DNA of 16,706 nt from JBBSUX01 sp038234045 (GTDB lineage Bacteria; Pseudomonadota; Gammaproteobacteria; Burkholderiales; Burkholderiaceae_C), in NCBI GenBank assembly GCA_038234045.1, contig JBBSUX010000044.1, forward strand, positions 1 through 16,706, in the 5' to 3' direction. Shown in pieces: positions 7,206-14,461 of this stretch (position 1 is its first letter; every line of letters begins with the position of its first letter). The notes under the pieces are model-generated. The model had not been told where the DNA came from and searched no databases. It saw only the letters and a list, made by a program, of their open reading frames with translations. The position numbers and the translations under genes are program-made.

Positions 7206-7211
7206 TACACT
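7206..7211 (+). promoter_or_regulatory. Candidate -10 box for a leaderless yceD transcript
   Basis: TACACT matches four of six -10 consensus bases and ends seven bases before the yceD ATG. I see no matching -35 at 16-18 bases upstream. The absence of an SD makes a leaderless start plausible, but the call is weak. Confidence 0.25.
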
Positions 7212-7217
7212 CTTCAT

Positions 7218-7769
7218 ATGAGTAAGCAAAACCAGACCAGCCGCGTTGACGTGGCGAATTTCGCGCGAGCCGGGGACGTCGTTGCCACGAACGATCCGTT
7301 GAGCTTTTTTCCGCGTCTGCAGCAGGATTGTGTTGGCGAAACGGATGGTCGTGAGGTCGCCTGGAGGGCCGTCGGATCCATGCGTGAAGGGACGGCCGGC
7401 GCAACGCCGCAGCCGTGGTTGCAACTCGCCGGTGCGGTGACTGTCCCGATGATCTGCCAACGCTGTCTGCAGACGATGGAAGTTCCACTCAAGTTTGATC
7501 AGGAATTCCGCTTCGTTGCGGATGAAGCGACGGCGGAGCTCGAGGATGAGGACTCGGCGGAGGACGTTCTTGCGATCCGGCCAGATTTCCCGCTGCGTGA
7601 ACTGGTGGAAGACGAGCTCCTGCTTGCGGTGCCGCCGGTGCCGATGCACGAAGTATGTCCAGATCCGCTGCCGATGGCGGTCGGCGAATCCGCTCTGGAG
7701 GGAGCGCAGGAGCGTGAACATCCTTTCGCCGCCCTGCAGTCGTTGTTGCACAAGGCTGTCGGCAGGTAG
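7218..7769 (+). CDS. yceD: YceD / DUF177 family protein
   Basis: DUF177 protein of 183 residues, a family linked to 23S rRNA or ribosome biogenesis and almost always encoded just before rpmF, as here. Visible marks are a central CQRCL (C80, C83), the typical acidic stretch around residues 107-132, the conserved ELVEDELLLAVPPVPMHEVCPDP (H144, C147), and a terminal helix PFAALQSLLHKA. The cysteines and histidine could bind metal, but that is inference. The start at 7218 (MSKQNQ) has no Shine-Dalgarno. A TACACT box at 7206-7211 would place transcription start at or next to the ATG, so the mRNA could be leaderless. The molecular function is not firmly established. Confidence 0.9.
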   Translation: MSKQNQTSRVDVANFARAGDVVATNDPLSFFPRLQQDCVGETDGREVAWRAVGSMREGTAGATPQPWLQLAGAVTVPMICQRCLQTMEVPLKFDQEFRFVADEATAELEDEDSAEDVLAIRPDFPLRELVEDELLLAVPPVPMHEVCPDPLPMAVGESALEGAQEREHPFAALQSLLHKAVGR

Positions 7770-7792
7770 ATCTGCCCGCTGCCGGCCCGGGC

Positions 7793-7798
7793 TATAAT
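7793..7798 (+). promoter_or_regulatory. Perfect TATAAT -10 box, probable rpmF-plsX-fab promoter
   Basis: A consensus TATAAT lies 24 bases after the yceD stop, in otherwise very GC-rich sequence (GGCCCGGGCTATAATCACGG). No good -35 hexamer is present at normal spacing, so it may need an activator. It would start a transcript near 7805 with a leader of about 150 bases before rpmF. A small stem GGCAG / CTGCC (7761-7776) spans the yceD stop just upstream. Confidence 0.5.
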
Positions 7799-7955
7799 CA
7801 CGGGCTTCGCGCGGATCTGCCGACGTACCTGAATGGGTGCGACAAATGCCGCGCCATCATGTCAGACGCGCAAGATGCGGTGTTCCCTGAGGGGGGTTCC
7901 AGGCCAACCGCGTTGTCTACACATTCATTATTTTCAGATTCGCAGGAGCCACGCC

Positions 7956-8138
7956 ATGGCAGTTCAGCAAAACAAGAAGTCCCCATCGAAGCGGGGTATG
8001 CACCGGTCCCACAATGCTCTTGATGTGCCGGGTACGGCAGTTGAGCCGACCACGGGCGAAATCCATCTGCGCCACCACATCAGCCCCAACGGCTTCTACC
8101 GTGGGCGGCAGGTTCTGAAGAGCAAGTCCGAGGCCTGA
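7956..8138 (+). CDS. rpmF: 50S ribosomal protein L32
   Basis: Small basic ribosomal protein of 60 residues, a component of the large subunit. The whole length matches bL32: MAVQQNKKSPSKRGMHRSHN at the start, then VEPTTGEIHLRHHISPNGFY and a basic tail. The four zinc-ribbon cysteines found in some L32 proteins are absent, as is usual in proteobacteria. The ATG at 7956 is set by a good AGGAG about 8 bases upstream and by the family N-terminus. The frame is open further 5' without meaning. It sits between yceD and plsX in the classical order, which ties ribosome and lipid synthesis together. Confidence 0.97.
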   Translation: MAVQQNKKSPSKRGMHRSHNALDVPGTAVEPTTGEIHLRHHISPNGFYRGRQVLKSKSEA

Positions 8139-8212
8139 CATCGGTATCCTGGCGGCTGATAACCACTTTGCGGTGGTGTTCGACGTCACGTTCTCGATGG
8201 TTGTTGCCGATT

Positions 8213-8226
8213 CCCGCAGCCGCGGG
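8213..8226 (+). repeat. Small GC-rich stem-loop before plsX
   Basis: CCCGC pairs with GCGGG around AGCC, just upstream of the plsX ribosome site (GAAGGA). A weaker stem ACCAC / GTGGT lies at 8162-8177. Neither is followed by a T-run, so they are not intrinsic terminators. They may tune passage from rpmF into plsX. Confidence 0.3.
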
Positions 8227-8243
8227 CGCTTTCGAAGGATTGA

Positions 8244-9347
8244 ATGATCATTCTCGCCGTCGATTGCATGGGGGGCGATCATGGCCCCGTAGTCATCCTG
8301 GAAGCCTGTCGGCGGTTCCTTGATGCGCATTCTGACGCGCAGGTGCTTCTTGTAGGGCGCCTGAACGATATCCAGAATTTCAAGCACCCGCGCGCCCGCT
8401 GCGTGCAAGCCACCGAGGTGGTTTCGATGGACGAAGCGGTCGAAAGCGCGCTGCGCCGCAAGAAGGACTCTTCCATGCGGGTGGCCATCCAGCAGGTCAA
8501 GGATGGCAATGCAGCAGTGGCCGTATCTGCTGGCAATACTGGTGCGCTCATGGCGATCGCACGGTACTTGCTCAAAACACTGGATGGCATCGATCGGCCT
8601 GCTATCGCCTATCCGCTTCCCAATGCGCGCGGCGATGCAACCACCGTACTTGACCTTGGCGCCAACGTAGATTGCACGGAGCATCACCTGCTGCAGTTCG
8701 CGGTGCTGGGTTCGGCGCTCGATGCGGTCCTCAAGTCAAAAGAAGCGCCCACCGTGGGCTTGCTGAACATCGGATCAGAAGTCATTAAGGGTGGGGAAGT
8801 CATCAAGCGCGCGGGCGAGCTACTCCGGGCCGCATCTGCGGCGGGCGACCTCAACTTTGTTGGAAACGTCGAAGGCAACGACATCTTCAAGGGCACATCC
8901 GACATCGTGGTCTGCGATGGCTTTGTGGGCAATGTAGCGCTAAAAACGAGCGAAGGCCTCGCGCAGATGATCGGCGACTTTCTTCGCCAGGAATTTTCCC
9001 GATCCTGGCTCACACGCCTTGCCGGTCTGGTGGCTTATCCCGTGTTGGTGTCCTTTAAGCGCAGGGTGGACCACCGTCGGTACAACGGGGCAGCGCTGCT
9101 CGGTTTGCGCGGTCTGGTTTTCAAGAGCCACGGGTCGGCGGATGCGTTTGCTTTCGAGCAAGCGCTCAATCGGGCTTACGAGGCCGCCCGCAACAATCTT
9201 CTCGAGCAATTGCAGGCCCGCATTGCGCATGCTGCGCCGTTGTTGGCCGGGTCCGCTTCCGGCAAAGTTAGTCCGTGCGCAACGGATCCAGCTGCCGGAG
9301 GCGCGCCGCAGGAACCGGGCTTGTCTGTCACCACTGTCACTCCATGA
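8244..9347 (+). CDS. plsX: Phosphate acyltransferase PlsX
   Basis: PlsX converts acyl-ACP and phosphate into acyl phosphate, the donor used by PlsY in the first step of phospholipid synthesis. It is a peripheral membrane enzyme. The 367-residue product starts IILAVDCMGGDHGP, the family signature. It contains AVAVSAGNTGALMAIA, RPAIAYPLPN, VLDLGANVDC, GLLNIGSE and FVGNVEGNDIFKG, followed by VVCDGFVGNVALKTSEG. The C-terminus carries about 30 extra low-complexity residues, beginning near LLAGSASGK. Start ATG 8244 has GAAGGA 5 bases upstream. Its stop overlaps the fabH start (ATGA at 9344-9347), so PlsX and FabH are translationally coupled. Confidence 0.97.
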   Translation: MIILAVDCMGGDHGPVVILEACRRFLDAHSDAQVLLVGRLNDIQNFKHPRARCVQATEVVSMDEAVESALRRKKDSSMRVAIQQVKDGNAAVAVSAGNTGALMAIARYLLKTLDGIDRPAIAYPLPNARGDATTVLDLGANVDCTEHHLLQFAVLGSALDAVLKSKEAPTVGLLNIGSEVIKGGEVIKRAGELLRAASAAGDLNFVGNVEGNDIFKGTSDIVVCDGFVGNVALKTSEGLAQMIGDFLRQEFSRSWLTRLAGLVAYPVLVSFKRRVDHRRYNGAALLGLRGLVFKSHGSADAFAFEQALNRAYEAARNNLLEQLQARIAHAAPLLAGSASGKVSPCATDPAAGGAPQEPGLSVTTVTP

Positions 9348-10357
9348 AACGCTATTCCCGTATCGCTGGCACCGGCAGCTTCTTGCCGCCGCGCCGTTTG
9401 AGCAATGCCGAACTGGCCATCGAACTCGCGCAACAAGGGGTAGAAACCTCGGATGAGTGGATCGTCGAGCGCACCGGCATCCGGGCTCGTCACTTTGCGG
9501 CGCGCGATGTTTCTGCCAGCGATCTGGCTTTCGAAGCCTGCAAGCAGGCGCTTGATGCGGCAGGTCTTGAGCCTCAGGATATCGATCTGATCATTGTGGC
9601 TACGTCGACTCCCGACATGGTGTTTCCTTCGACCGCCTGCATCCTGCAAAACCGCCTGGCACAGATGCACAGCGCGGCCGGCGGCATTCTGGGATGTCCG
9701 GCGTTCGATGTGCAGGCGGTCTGCAGCGGGTTTGTCTACGCGCTCAGCGTCGCTGATTCGATGATCCAGACAGGAGCCGCAACGCGTGCGCTGGTTGTGG
9801 GCGCCGAAGTGTTTTCGCGGATTCTCGATTTTTCTGATCGCACGACCTGCGTCCTTTTCGGTGATGGTGCTGGAGCAGTTGTGCTCGAGGCCGTGGGTCA
9901 CGAAGGTGATGGTCCGGGTGTTCTGGCGACTGAACTTCACGCGGATGGTCGGCATGTCGGCATCCTGTGCGTTCCGGGTCACGTGGCCGGGGGACAGGTG
10001 ACGGGCGATCCGCTGCTGAAAATGGATGGTCAGGCGGTGTTCAAGCTGGCTGTCGGGGTGCTGGACAAGGCAGCGCGCGCCGTACTGGCCAAGGCGGGAA
10101 AATCCTCCGAGGAGCTGGACTGGCTGGTGCCGCATCAGGCGAACATTCGCATCATGCAAGGCACTGCCCGCAAGCTCAAGCTGCCGATGGAGAAGGTGGT
10201 TGTCACAGTCGATGCGCACGGCAACACTTCGGCTGCATCCATACCGCTGGCCCTGGATGTGGCGGTTCGCGATGGGCGTATTCGTGCCGGACACCTGGTG
10301 ATGCTAGAGGGCGTGGGTGGAGGATTCACTTGGGGCGCCGTGCTCCTTAGAATGTAG
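9344..10357 (+). CDS. fabH: Beta-ketoacyl-ACP synthase III
   Basis: KAS III condenses acetyl-CoA with malonyl-ACP to start fatty-acid synthesis. The 337-residue protein has the Cys-His-Asn triad: C127 in VQAVCSGF, H264 in VPHQANIRI and N294 in AHGNTSAAS. It also has DEWIVERTGIRARH near the N-terminus, the malonyl/CoA-region FGDGAGAVVL, and the terminal GVGGGFTWGAVLLRM. Length and motifs fit bacterial FabH. ATG 9344 is chosen because MKRYSRIAGTGSFLP is the usual N-terminus and because it overlaps the plsX stop by four bases. The frame extends further upstream into plsX without meaning. It ends 77 bases before fabD. Confidence 0.97.
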   Translation: MKRYSRIAGTGSFLPPRRLSNAELAIELAQQGVETSDEWIVERTGIRARHFAARDVSASDLAFEACKQALDAAGLEPQDIDLIIVATSTPDMVFPSTACILQNRLAQMHSAAGGILGCPAFDVQAVCSGFVYALSVADSMIQTGAATRALVVGAEVFSRILDFSDRTTCVLFGDGAGAVVLEAVGHEGDGPGVLATELHADGRHVGILCVPGHVAGGQVTGDPLLKMDGQAVFKLAVGVLDKAARAVLAKAGKSSEELDWLVPHQANIRIMQGTARKLKLPMEKVVVTVDAHGNTSAASIPLALDVAVRDGRIRAGHLVMLEGVGGGFTWGAVLLRM

Positions 10358-10361
10358 CTAA

Positions 10362-10384
10362 TAGCGCTTTCCTATATTGCGCTA
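10362..10384 (+). repeat. Stem-loop in the AT-rich fabH-fabD gap
   Basis: TAGCGC pairs with GCGCTA around an 11-base loop that itself contains TATATT (10373-10378), a fair -10 match without a visible -35. The gap (10358-10434) is clearly more AT-rich than its surroundings. It could hold a weak promoter or an attenuating fold. A terminator is unlikely because no T-run follows. Confidence 0.3.
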
Positions 10385-10434
10385 CAACCACTTTTCATTG
10401 TGAATTTTCATTTGTTAGACAGGAAAATGGTGCG

Positions 10435-11385
10435 ATGCCTGTGAACTCGTTTGCGTTTGTGTTTCCGGGCCAGGGCTCCCAATCCGTCGGCATGCTCGAT
10501 GCATGGGGTGACCATCCCGCGGTGCAGGAAACGCTGAAAGAGGCGTCTGCAGCTTTGGGCGAAGACATTGGCGCGCTGATCCGGTCTGGGTCAAAGGAAA
10601 CGTTGGCGCTGACGACCAACACGCAGCCTGTGATGTTGGTCGCCGGGGTTGCGGCTTGGCGCGCCTGGAAAGCAGAGGGCGGGGCTGATCCCGTCGCGCT
10701 CGCAGGACACTCCCTCGGCGAATATTCCGCACTGGTGGCTGCCGGTGTTCTCGACCTTGCTCAGGCAGCGCCGCTGGTGCGCTACCGCGCTTCGGTCATG
10801 CAGGAGGCCGTTCCGGTCGGTGTCGGCGCCATGGCAGCGATCCTTGGCATGGATGCAGAGCGTGTGCGTGCGGGCTGCGCGGCTGTGACCCATGAACTTG
10901 GCGCTCCAGAAACCGTGGAAGCGGTGAACTTCAACGATCCTGCGCAGACCGTGATTGCGGGTACCCGCAGAGCGGTCGAGATGGCGTGTGAGCGGCTCAA
11001 GGCCGATGGAGCGAAGCGCGCGTTGCCCTTACCAGTCTCTGCGCCCTTTCATTCAAGCTTGATGCGGCCCGCCGCCGAGCGCCTGAAGGAACGCCTTGCC
11101 GGAATCAGTCTGAAGGCGCCGGCCATCCCAGTCATCAACAACGTCGACGTGAATGTGGAGAACTCTGCCGACGCCATCCGTGATGCGCTCTATCGGCAAG
11201 CGTTTGGCCCTGTGCGCTGGGTGGAATGTGTGCAACTCTTAAAGACCCGTGGTGCAGAGCTGCTGGTCGAATGTGGGCCCGGCAAAGTGCTGGCGGGTAT
11301 GACCAAACGGATTGACCCCGATCTGCCCGCGATTTCACTTTTCGATCAAGCTTCTCTCGCAGACGTCCGCAAACTGGTAGGTTGA
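10435..11385 (+). CDS. fabD: Malonyl-CoA:ACP transacylase
   Basis: FabD moves the malonyl group from CoA to ACP, supplying the extender unit for all elongation rounds. The 316-residue protein starts FAFVFPGQGSQSVGML. It carries the nucleophile S93 in AGHSLGEYSAL, R118 in RYRASVMQEAV and the catalytic H206 in VSAPFHSSLM. It ends with the ECGPGKVLAGMTKRI region. All active-site elements of E. coli FabD are present. ATG 10435 follows ACAGGAAA. It follows fabH and is 110 bases before fabG. Confidence 0.97.
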   Translation: MPVNSFAFVFPGQGSQSVGMLDAWGDHPAVQETLKEASAALGEDIGALIRSGSKETLALTTNTQPVMLVAGVAAWRAWKAEGGADPVALAGHSLGEYSALVAAGVLDLAQAAPLVRYRASVMQEAVPVGVGAMAAILGMDAERVRAGCAAVTHELGAPETVEAVNFNDPAQTVIAGTRRAVEMACERLKADGAKRALPLPVSAPFHSSLMRPAAERLKERLAGISLKAPAIPVINNVDVNVENSADAIRDALYRQAFGPVRWVECVQLLKTRGAELLVECGPGKVLAGMTKRIDPDLPAISLFDQASLADVRKLVG

Positions 11386-11440
11386 CGGGTTCGCGCAAAC
11401 CAGGAATTGAGTGCTGCTTGAGCCTGGAAAACTCGCCTGC

Positions 11441-11490
11441 TACTCCCCGTTCTTTGTCCATTTGTCTCTACCTAATTGCCTCGCTCCTGT
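11441..11490 (+). promoter_or_regulatory. Pyrimidine-rich, G-poor leader before fabG
   Basis: Of these 50 bases about 39 are C or T, with roughly 18 C against 6 G, unlike the surrounding GC-balanced coding DNA. The fabG start just downstream lacks a Shine-Dalgarno. Such C-over-G, weakly structured RNA is the type of sequence used by Rho or bound by ribosomal protein S1. The role is inferred. Confidence 0.3.
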
Positions 11491-11495
11491 AACCA

Positions 11496-12242
11496 ATGAA
11501 TGATTCGAATTTTGCCGGTCAGGTAGCCCTGGTGACTGGGGCCACGCGTGGTATTGGCGCTGCCATCGCTTCCGCCTTGGCAGACCGTGGAGCCTGCGTC
11601 ATCGGAACCGCAACGACCGAAGAGGGCGCCGCCCGCATCGGGCAGGCGCTCGCGGCGCGGAACGGCGTGGGCCGATGCCTCGATGTCAATCAGCACGACG
11701 CAGTCGATGCCTTGATCGATTCAATTGTGGCCGAGCATGGCGGTCTGCAGATTCTCGTGAACAACGCCGGAATCACGCGCGACGGGCTTTCGATGCGCAT
11801 GAAGGATCAGGACTGGGATGCGGTTCTGAGCACCAATCTTTCAGCCGTTTTCCGTATCACGCGCGCAGCCATCCGTCCCATGATGAAGCAACGCTATGGC
11901 CGGATCATCAACATCACCAGTGTCGTCGGCGCCTCCGGAAACGCGGGGCAAGCCAACTATGCAGCTGCGAAAGCCGGTCTGGCAGGCATGACGCGTGCAC
12001 TAGCGCGTGAACTTGGATCGCGACGTATCACGGTCAACTGCGTGGCACCAGGGTTCATCGATACCGACATGACCGCCAATCTCCCCGAGGCGCAGCAAAG
12101 GGCCCTTCTGGGTCAGATCCCGCTGGGCCACCTCGGAAAACCCGCAGATATCGCGCATGCCGTAGCCTTTCTGTCGAGTCCGGAAGCAGCTTATGTCACG
12201 GGTCAGGAATTGCATGTCAACGGCGGAATGTTCATGGCATAA
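11496..12242 (+). CDS. fabG: 3-oxoacyl-ACP reductase
   Basis: NADPH-dependent reductase for the first reduction of each elongation cycle. The 248-residue short-chain dehydrogenase/reductase has the cofactor motif VTGATRGIG (residues 13-21), NNAG (89-92) and N114. The catalytic S142 is in INITSVVGASG, with Y155 and K159 in YAAAK. It ends VNGGMFMA. Length and sequence fit FabG. ATG 11496 (MNDSNFAGQVALVTG) gives the normal N-terminus, but no Shine-Dalgarno is visible and a pyrimidine-rich stretch precedes it. It is 103 bases before acpP. Confidence 0.96.
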   Translation: MNDSNFAGQVALVTGATRGIGAAIASALADRGACVIGTATTEEGAARIGQALAARNGVGRCLDVNQHDAVDALIDSIVAEHGGLQILVNNAGITRDGLSMRMKDQDWDAVLSTNLSAVFRITRAAIRPMMKQRYGRIINITSVVGASGNAGQANYAAAKAGLAGMTRALARELGSRRITVNCVAPGFIDTDMTANLPEAQQRALLGQIPLGHLGKPADIAHAVAFLSSPEAAYVTGQELHVNGGMFMA

Positions 12243-12306
12243 GCCTTGTCGCTGTCGTCGGCGTATCGTCGATCGCACGCTTGCATGGGCCGCCTTCACG
12301 GCCAGC

Positions 12307-12312
12307 TAAAAT
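12307..12312 (+). promoter_or_regulatory. Candidate acpP promoter -10 box
   Basis: TAAAAT (five of six consensus bases) lies 33 bases before the acpP ATG, giving a leader of about 27 bases. TTGCAT at 12282-12287 is a possible but weak -35 with a long 19-base spacer. The small stem GGCCG / CGGCC (12289-12304) sits between them. A private promoter suits the high ACP demand. Confidence 0.4.
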
Positions 12313-12345
12313 CTCCTATTCATTTACAACCCTCAGAGGGAACCC

Positions 12346-12585
12346 ATGAGCGATATCGAAGCACGTGTCAAAAAGATCATCGCCGAGCAACTCGGCGTCG
12401 AAGAGTCCCAGGTCACCAACGAAAAGGCATTCGTTGCCGACCTTGGCGCTGATTCGCTCGACACGGTGGAGCTGGTGATGGCGCTCGAGGACGAGTTCGG
12501 CATCGAGATCCCCGATGAGGATGCTGAAAAAATCACCACTGTGCAGAACGCGGTCGATTACGCCAGCACGCATCAGAAGGCCTGA
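12346..12585 (+). CDS. acpP: Acyl carrier protein
   Basis: Small acidic carrier of 79 residues. A phosphopantetheine on S37 (GADSLDTVELVM) holds the growing acyl chain and brings it to FabD, FabG, FabF and PlsX, all encoded nearby. The helix II sequence DSLDTVELVMALEDEFGIEI is almost invariant in the family. The start is MSDIEARVKKIIAEQLGV. A good AGAGGGA ribosome site lies about 5 bases upstream. An intrinsic terminator follows at 12623-12650, so acpP can be made as a short abundant transcript. Confidence 0.98.
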   Translation: MSDIEARVKKIIAEQLGVEESQVTNEKAFVADLGADSLDTVELVMALEDEFGIEIPDEDAEKITTVQNAVDYASTHQKA

Positions 12586-12622
12586 TCAAGGGCTGCAGCG
12601 ACTCCTGCCCAGGGAGTAGCTT

Positions 12623-12650
12623 GGCGCCCCATGATGGCGCCTGTTTTTTT
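12623..12650 (+). terminator. Intrinsic terminator between acpP and fabF
   Basis: A GC-only stem GGCGCC / GGCGCC with a 7-base loop (CCATGAT) is followed two bases later by seven T residues (12644-12650). It lies 38 bases after the acpP stop. Since fabF follows with little room for its own promoter, partial readthrough is likely. It also shows that the ATG at 12631, inside the loop, is not the fabF start. Confidence 0.75.
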
Positions 12651-12675
12651 CTTGAGCACACAAAGGTTTGACCGT

Positions 12676-13923
12676 ATGAGCCGTCGTCGCGTCGTCGTCA
12701 CCGGTCTGGGCTGTGTATGCCCTGTCGGCAACACGGTCGAAGATTCGTGGAACCGACTTTTGTCGGGCCAGTCTGGTATCGGTCCTATCACCCAGTTCGA
12801 TGCCACGGACTTCGGCTGTCGCTTCGCTGGCGAAGTGAAGGACTTCCAGATCGGGCAATACATGCCCGAAAAGGAAGCCCGGCATATGGACCGCTTCATC
12901 CATCTTGGGATGGCTGCCGCAATTCAGGCGGTGCAGGACAGCGGACTCTCTACCGGAGAAGCACTGTCCGACGAGGATGCGGCTCGCATTGGCTGCAACA
13001 TCGGATCGGGCATCGGCGGCTTGCCGATGATCGAGCGGACTCATGCCGAACTTGCCGCGCGGGGGCCGCGACGAATATCTCCGTTTTTTGTCCCGGCGTC
13101 GATCATCAACATGATTTCCGGCCACGTTTCCATCCGTTTTGGCTTCAAGGGGCCGAATGTGGCGGTCGTGACCGCTTGCACCACCGGGCTGCATGCAATC
13201 GGGCTGTCCGCCCGGATGATCGAGTATGGCGATTGCGACGTCATGGTTTGCGGCGGGGCTGAGTCCACTGTCTCGCCTCTGGGCGTTGGTGGTTTCATTG
13301 CGGCGCGTGCCCTTTCTACCCGTAATGACGATCCACAAACTGCCTCCCGCCCCTGGGACATAGACCGTGACGGTTTCGTGCTGGGTGAGGGCGCCGGTGT
13401 GCTCGTGCTCGAGGAGTATGAACACGCCAAAGCAAGGGGTGCAAAAATCTACGCGGAGATATCGGGTTTTGGGATGAGCGGGGACGCTCACCACATCACA
13501 GCGCCCGATGTGAGCGGCCCCCAGCGGGCGATGGAGGCGGCGTTGCGCAACGCCGGCGTCAATCCTGATGAGGTCGACTACGTCAATGCACACGGAACCT
13601 CTACCCCGCTCGGTGACCTGAATGAAACCAACGCGCTAAAGGCTGCTCTGGGCGAACATGCCTACAAGGCGACGGTGAATTCGACCAAATCGATGACGGG
13701 GCACCTGCTGGGAGGCGCTGGCGGCATTGAGAGTGTGTTTACGGCTTTGGCTGTCCATCATCAGAAGAGTCCGCCAACCATCAATATCTTCAACCAGGAT
13801 CCAGCTTGTGACCTGGACTATTGCGCCAATACAGCACGCGACATGCGGATCGATGTTGCGTTGAAAAACAATTTTGGCTTTGGCGGCACCAACGGCTCGC
13901 TCGTATTCAAGCGGGTCGCGTGA
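12676..13923 (+). CDS. fabF: Beta-ketoacyl-ACP synthase II
   Basis: KAS II elongates acyl-ACP with malonyl-ACP. The 415-residue thiolase-fold enzyme has the Cys-His-His triad: C168 in VVTACTTGLHAIG, H306 in NAHGTSTPLGD and H343 in KSMTGHLLGGAGG, with the supporting K338. It ends NNFGFGGTNGSLVFKR. Length matches FabF (about 412). The start is the ATG at 12676 (MSRRRVVVTGLG), preceded by AAAGG. The frame is open to an ATG at 12631, but that lies in the terminator loop and would add residues not seen in the family. The acpP-fabF order is conserved. The next gene begins 22 bases after the stop. Confidence 0.96.
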   Translation: MSRRRVVVTGLGCVCPVGNTVEDSWNRLLSGQSGIGPITQFDATDFGCRFAGEVKDFQIGQYMPEKEARHMDRFIHLGMAAAIQAVQDSGLSTGEALSDEDAARIGCNIGSGIGGLPMIERTHAELAARGPRRISPFFVPASIINMISGHVSIRFGFKGPNVAVVTACTTGLHAIGLSARMIEYGDCDVMVCGGAESTVSPLGVGGFIAARALSTRNDDPQTASRPWDIDRDGFVLGEGAGVLVLEEYEHAKARGAKIYAEISGFGMSGDAHHITAPDVSGPQRAMEAALRNAGVNPDEVDYVNAHGTSTPLGDLNETNALKAALGEHAYKATVNSTKSMTGHLLGGAGGIESVFTALAVHHQKSPPTINIFNQDPACDLDYCANTARDMRIDVALKNNFGFGGTNGSLVFKRVA

Positions 13924-13945
13924 ACTCGGGGGCTGGTCGACTTTC

Positions 13946-14461
13946 ATGAGCGGACCCGCTGCGCTTCGCTATCCAGTCTGCCGCTCGAATCTGGTGGGCA
14001 TGTGGACTGTCGCGCTTGCCTTAGCTGGGATCTTAAGCGTCGCCACATGGTGCATTGCCGTCCCCTACGCGTCTTTCTGGCGGTCTGCCGGTACGCTGCT
14101 GGCGACCTCCGCAGTGGCTGCTTTTGCGCTTTGGCGCTGGTGGCACACCGAACCCGGATCACTGCGCTTCGACGGTAGGGCGTGGATGTTTGAGCAGGCT
14201 CGCACTTCGAATGTGCTCGACGAATTTGCGCCCGGTTCGGTGGCCGTCGTGCTCGACTGGCAACAGATCGTTCTGGTTTGCCTTACGCGGAAAGCTCACG
14301 GGCGCCCCCGCTGGATCTGGTTGGAGCGTCGCGCAGACCCAAGGACTTGGCATGCGCTGCGCTGTGCGCTCCATCAGGGGTCTCAGCGCCGCTACGAAGG
14401 CGATCTCACGCGTGGGGTGGCGCCCAGCGAGACGGCCGCGAAGCAAGGCAAACCCGTATGA
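13946..14461 (+). CDS. YgfX-like two-helix inner-membrane protein
   Basis: Protein of 171 residues with two predicted membrane helices: about 18-40 (GMWTVALALAGILSVATWCIAV) split by no charged residue, and about 45-66, ending FALWRWWH. A soluble domain follows with GSLRFDGRAWMF, VAVVLDWQQIVLVCL and WIWLERRADPRTWHALRCALH. This layout (helix pair, short beta-rich domain, W-x-x-L-R ending) resembles YgfX/CptA proteins. In gammaproteobacteria ygfX often lies near nadB-rpoE. The likeness is by pattern only, so no symbol is given. ATG 13946 is a reasonable start with a weak ribosome site. Its stop overlaps the rpoE start (ATGA 14458-14461), so it is coupled to the sigma factor. Confidence 0.65.
   Translation: MSGPAALRYPVCRSNLVGMWTVALALAGILSVATWCIAVPYASFWRSAGTLLATSAVAAFALWRWWHTEPGSLRFDGRAWMFEQARTSNVLDEFAPGSVAVVLDWQQIVLVCLTRKAHGRPRWIWLERRADPRTWHALRCALHQGSQRRYEGDLTRGVAPSETAAKQGKPV

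Noticed and set aside
7182..7751. N-terminal extension of Maf by up to 190 residues
   Set aside because: The frame is open only as the antisense of yceD; Maf proteins begin just before the LVLGSTSP motif.
9176..10294. 372-codon minus-strand open frame
   Set aside because: It is antisense to plsX and fabH, which carry all family motifs. Its translation resembles no protein I recognise and has no ribosome site.
12631..12675. Upstream ATG for fabF adding 15 residues
   Set aside because: The ATG lies in the loop of the intrinsic terminator, and the extra residues (MMAPVFFLSTQRFDR) are not part of FabF. The ATG at 12676 has AAAGG upstream.
12586..13593. 335-codon minus-strand open frame
   Set aside because: It is antisense to fabF and crosses the acpP terminator; a mirror frame only.
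13922..13950. GAACTC followed at 16 bases by TCATGA as a sigma-E promoter for the rpoE operon
   Set aside because: The -10 part is poor and overlaps the start codon of the ygfX-like gene, so a transcript would begin inside that gene.
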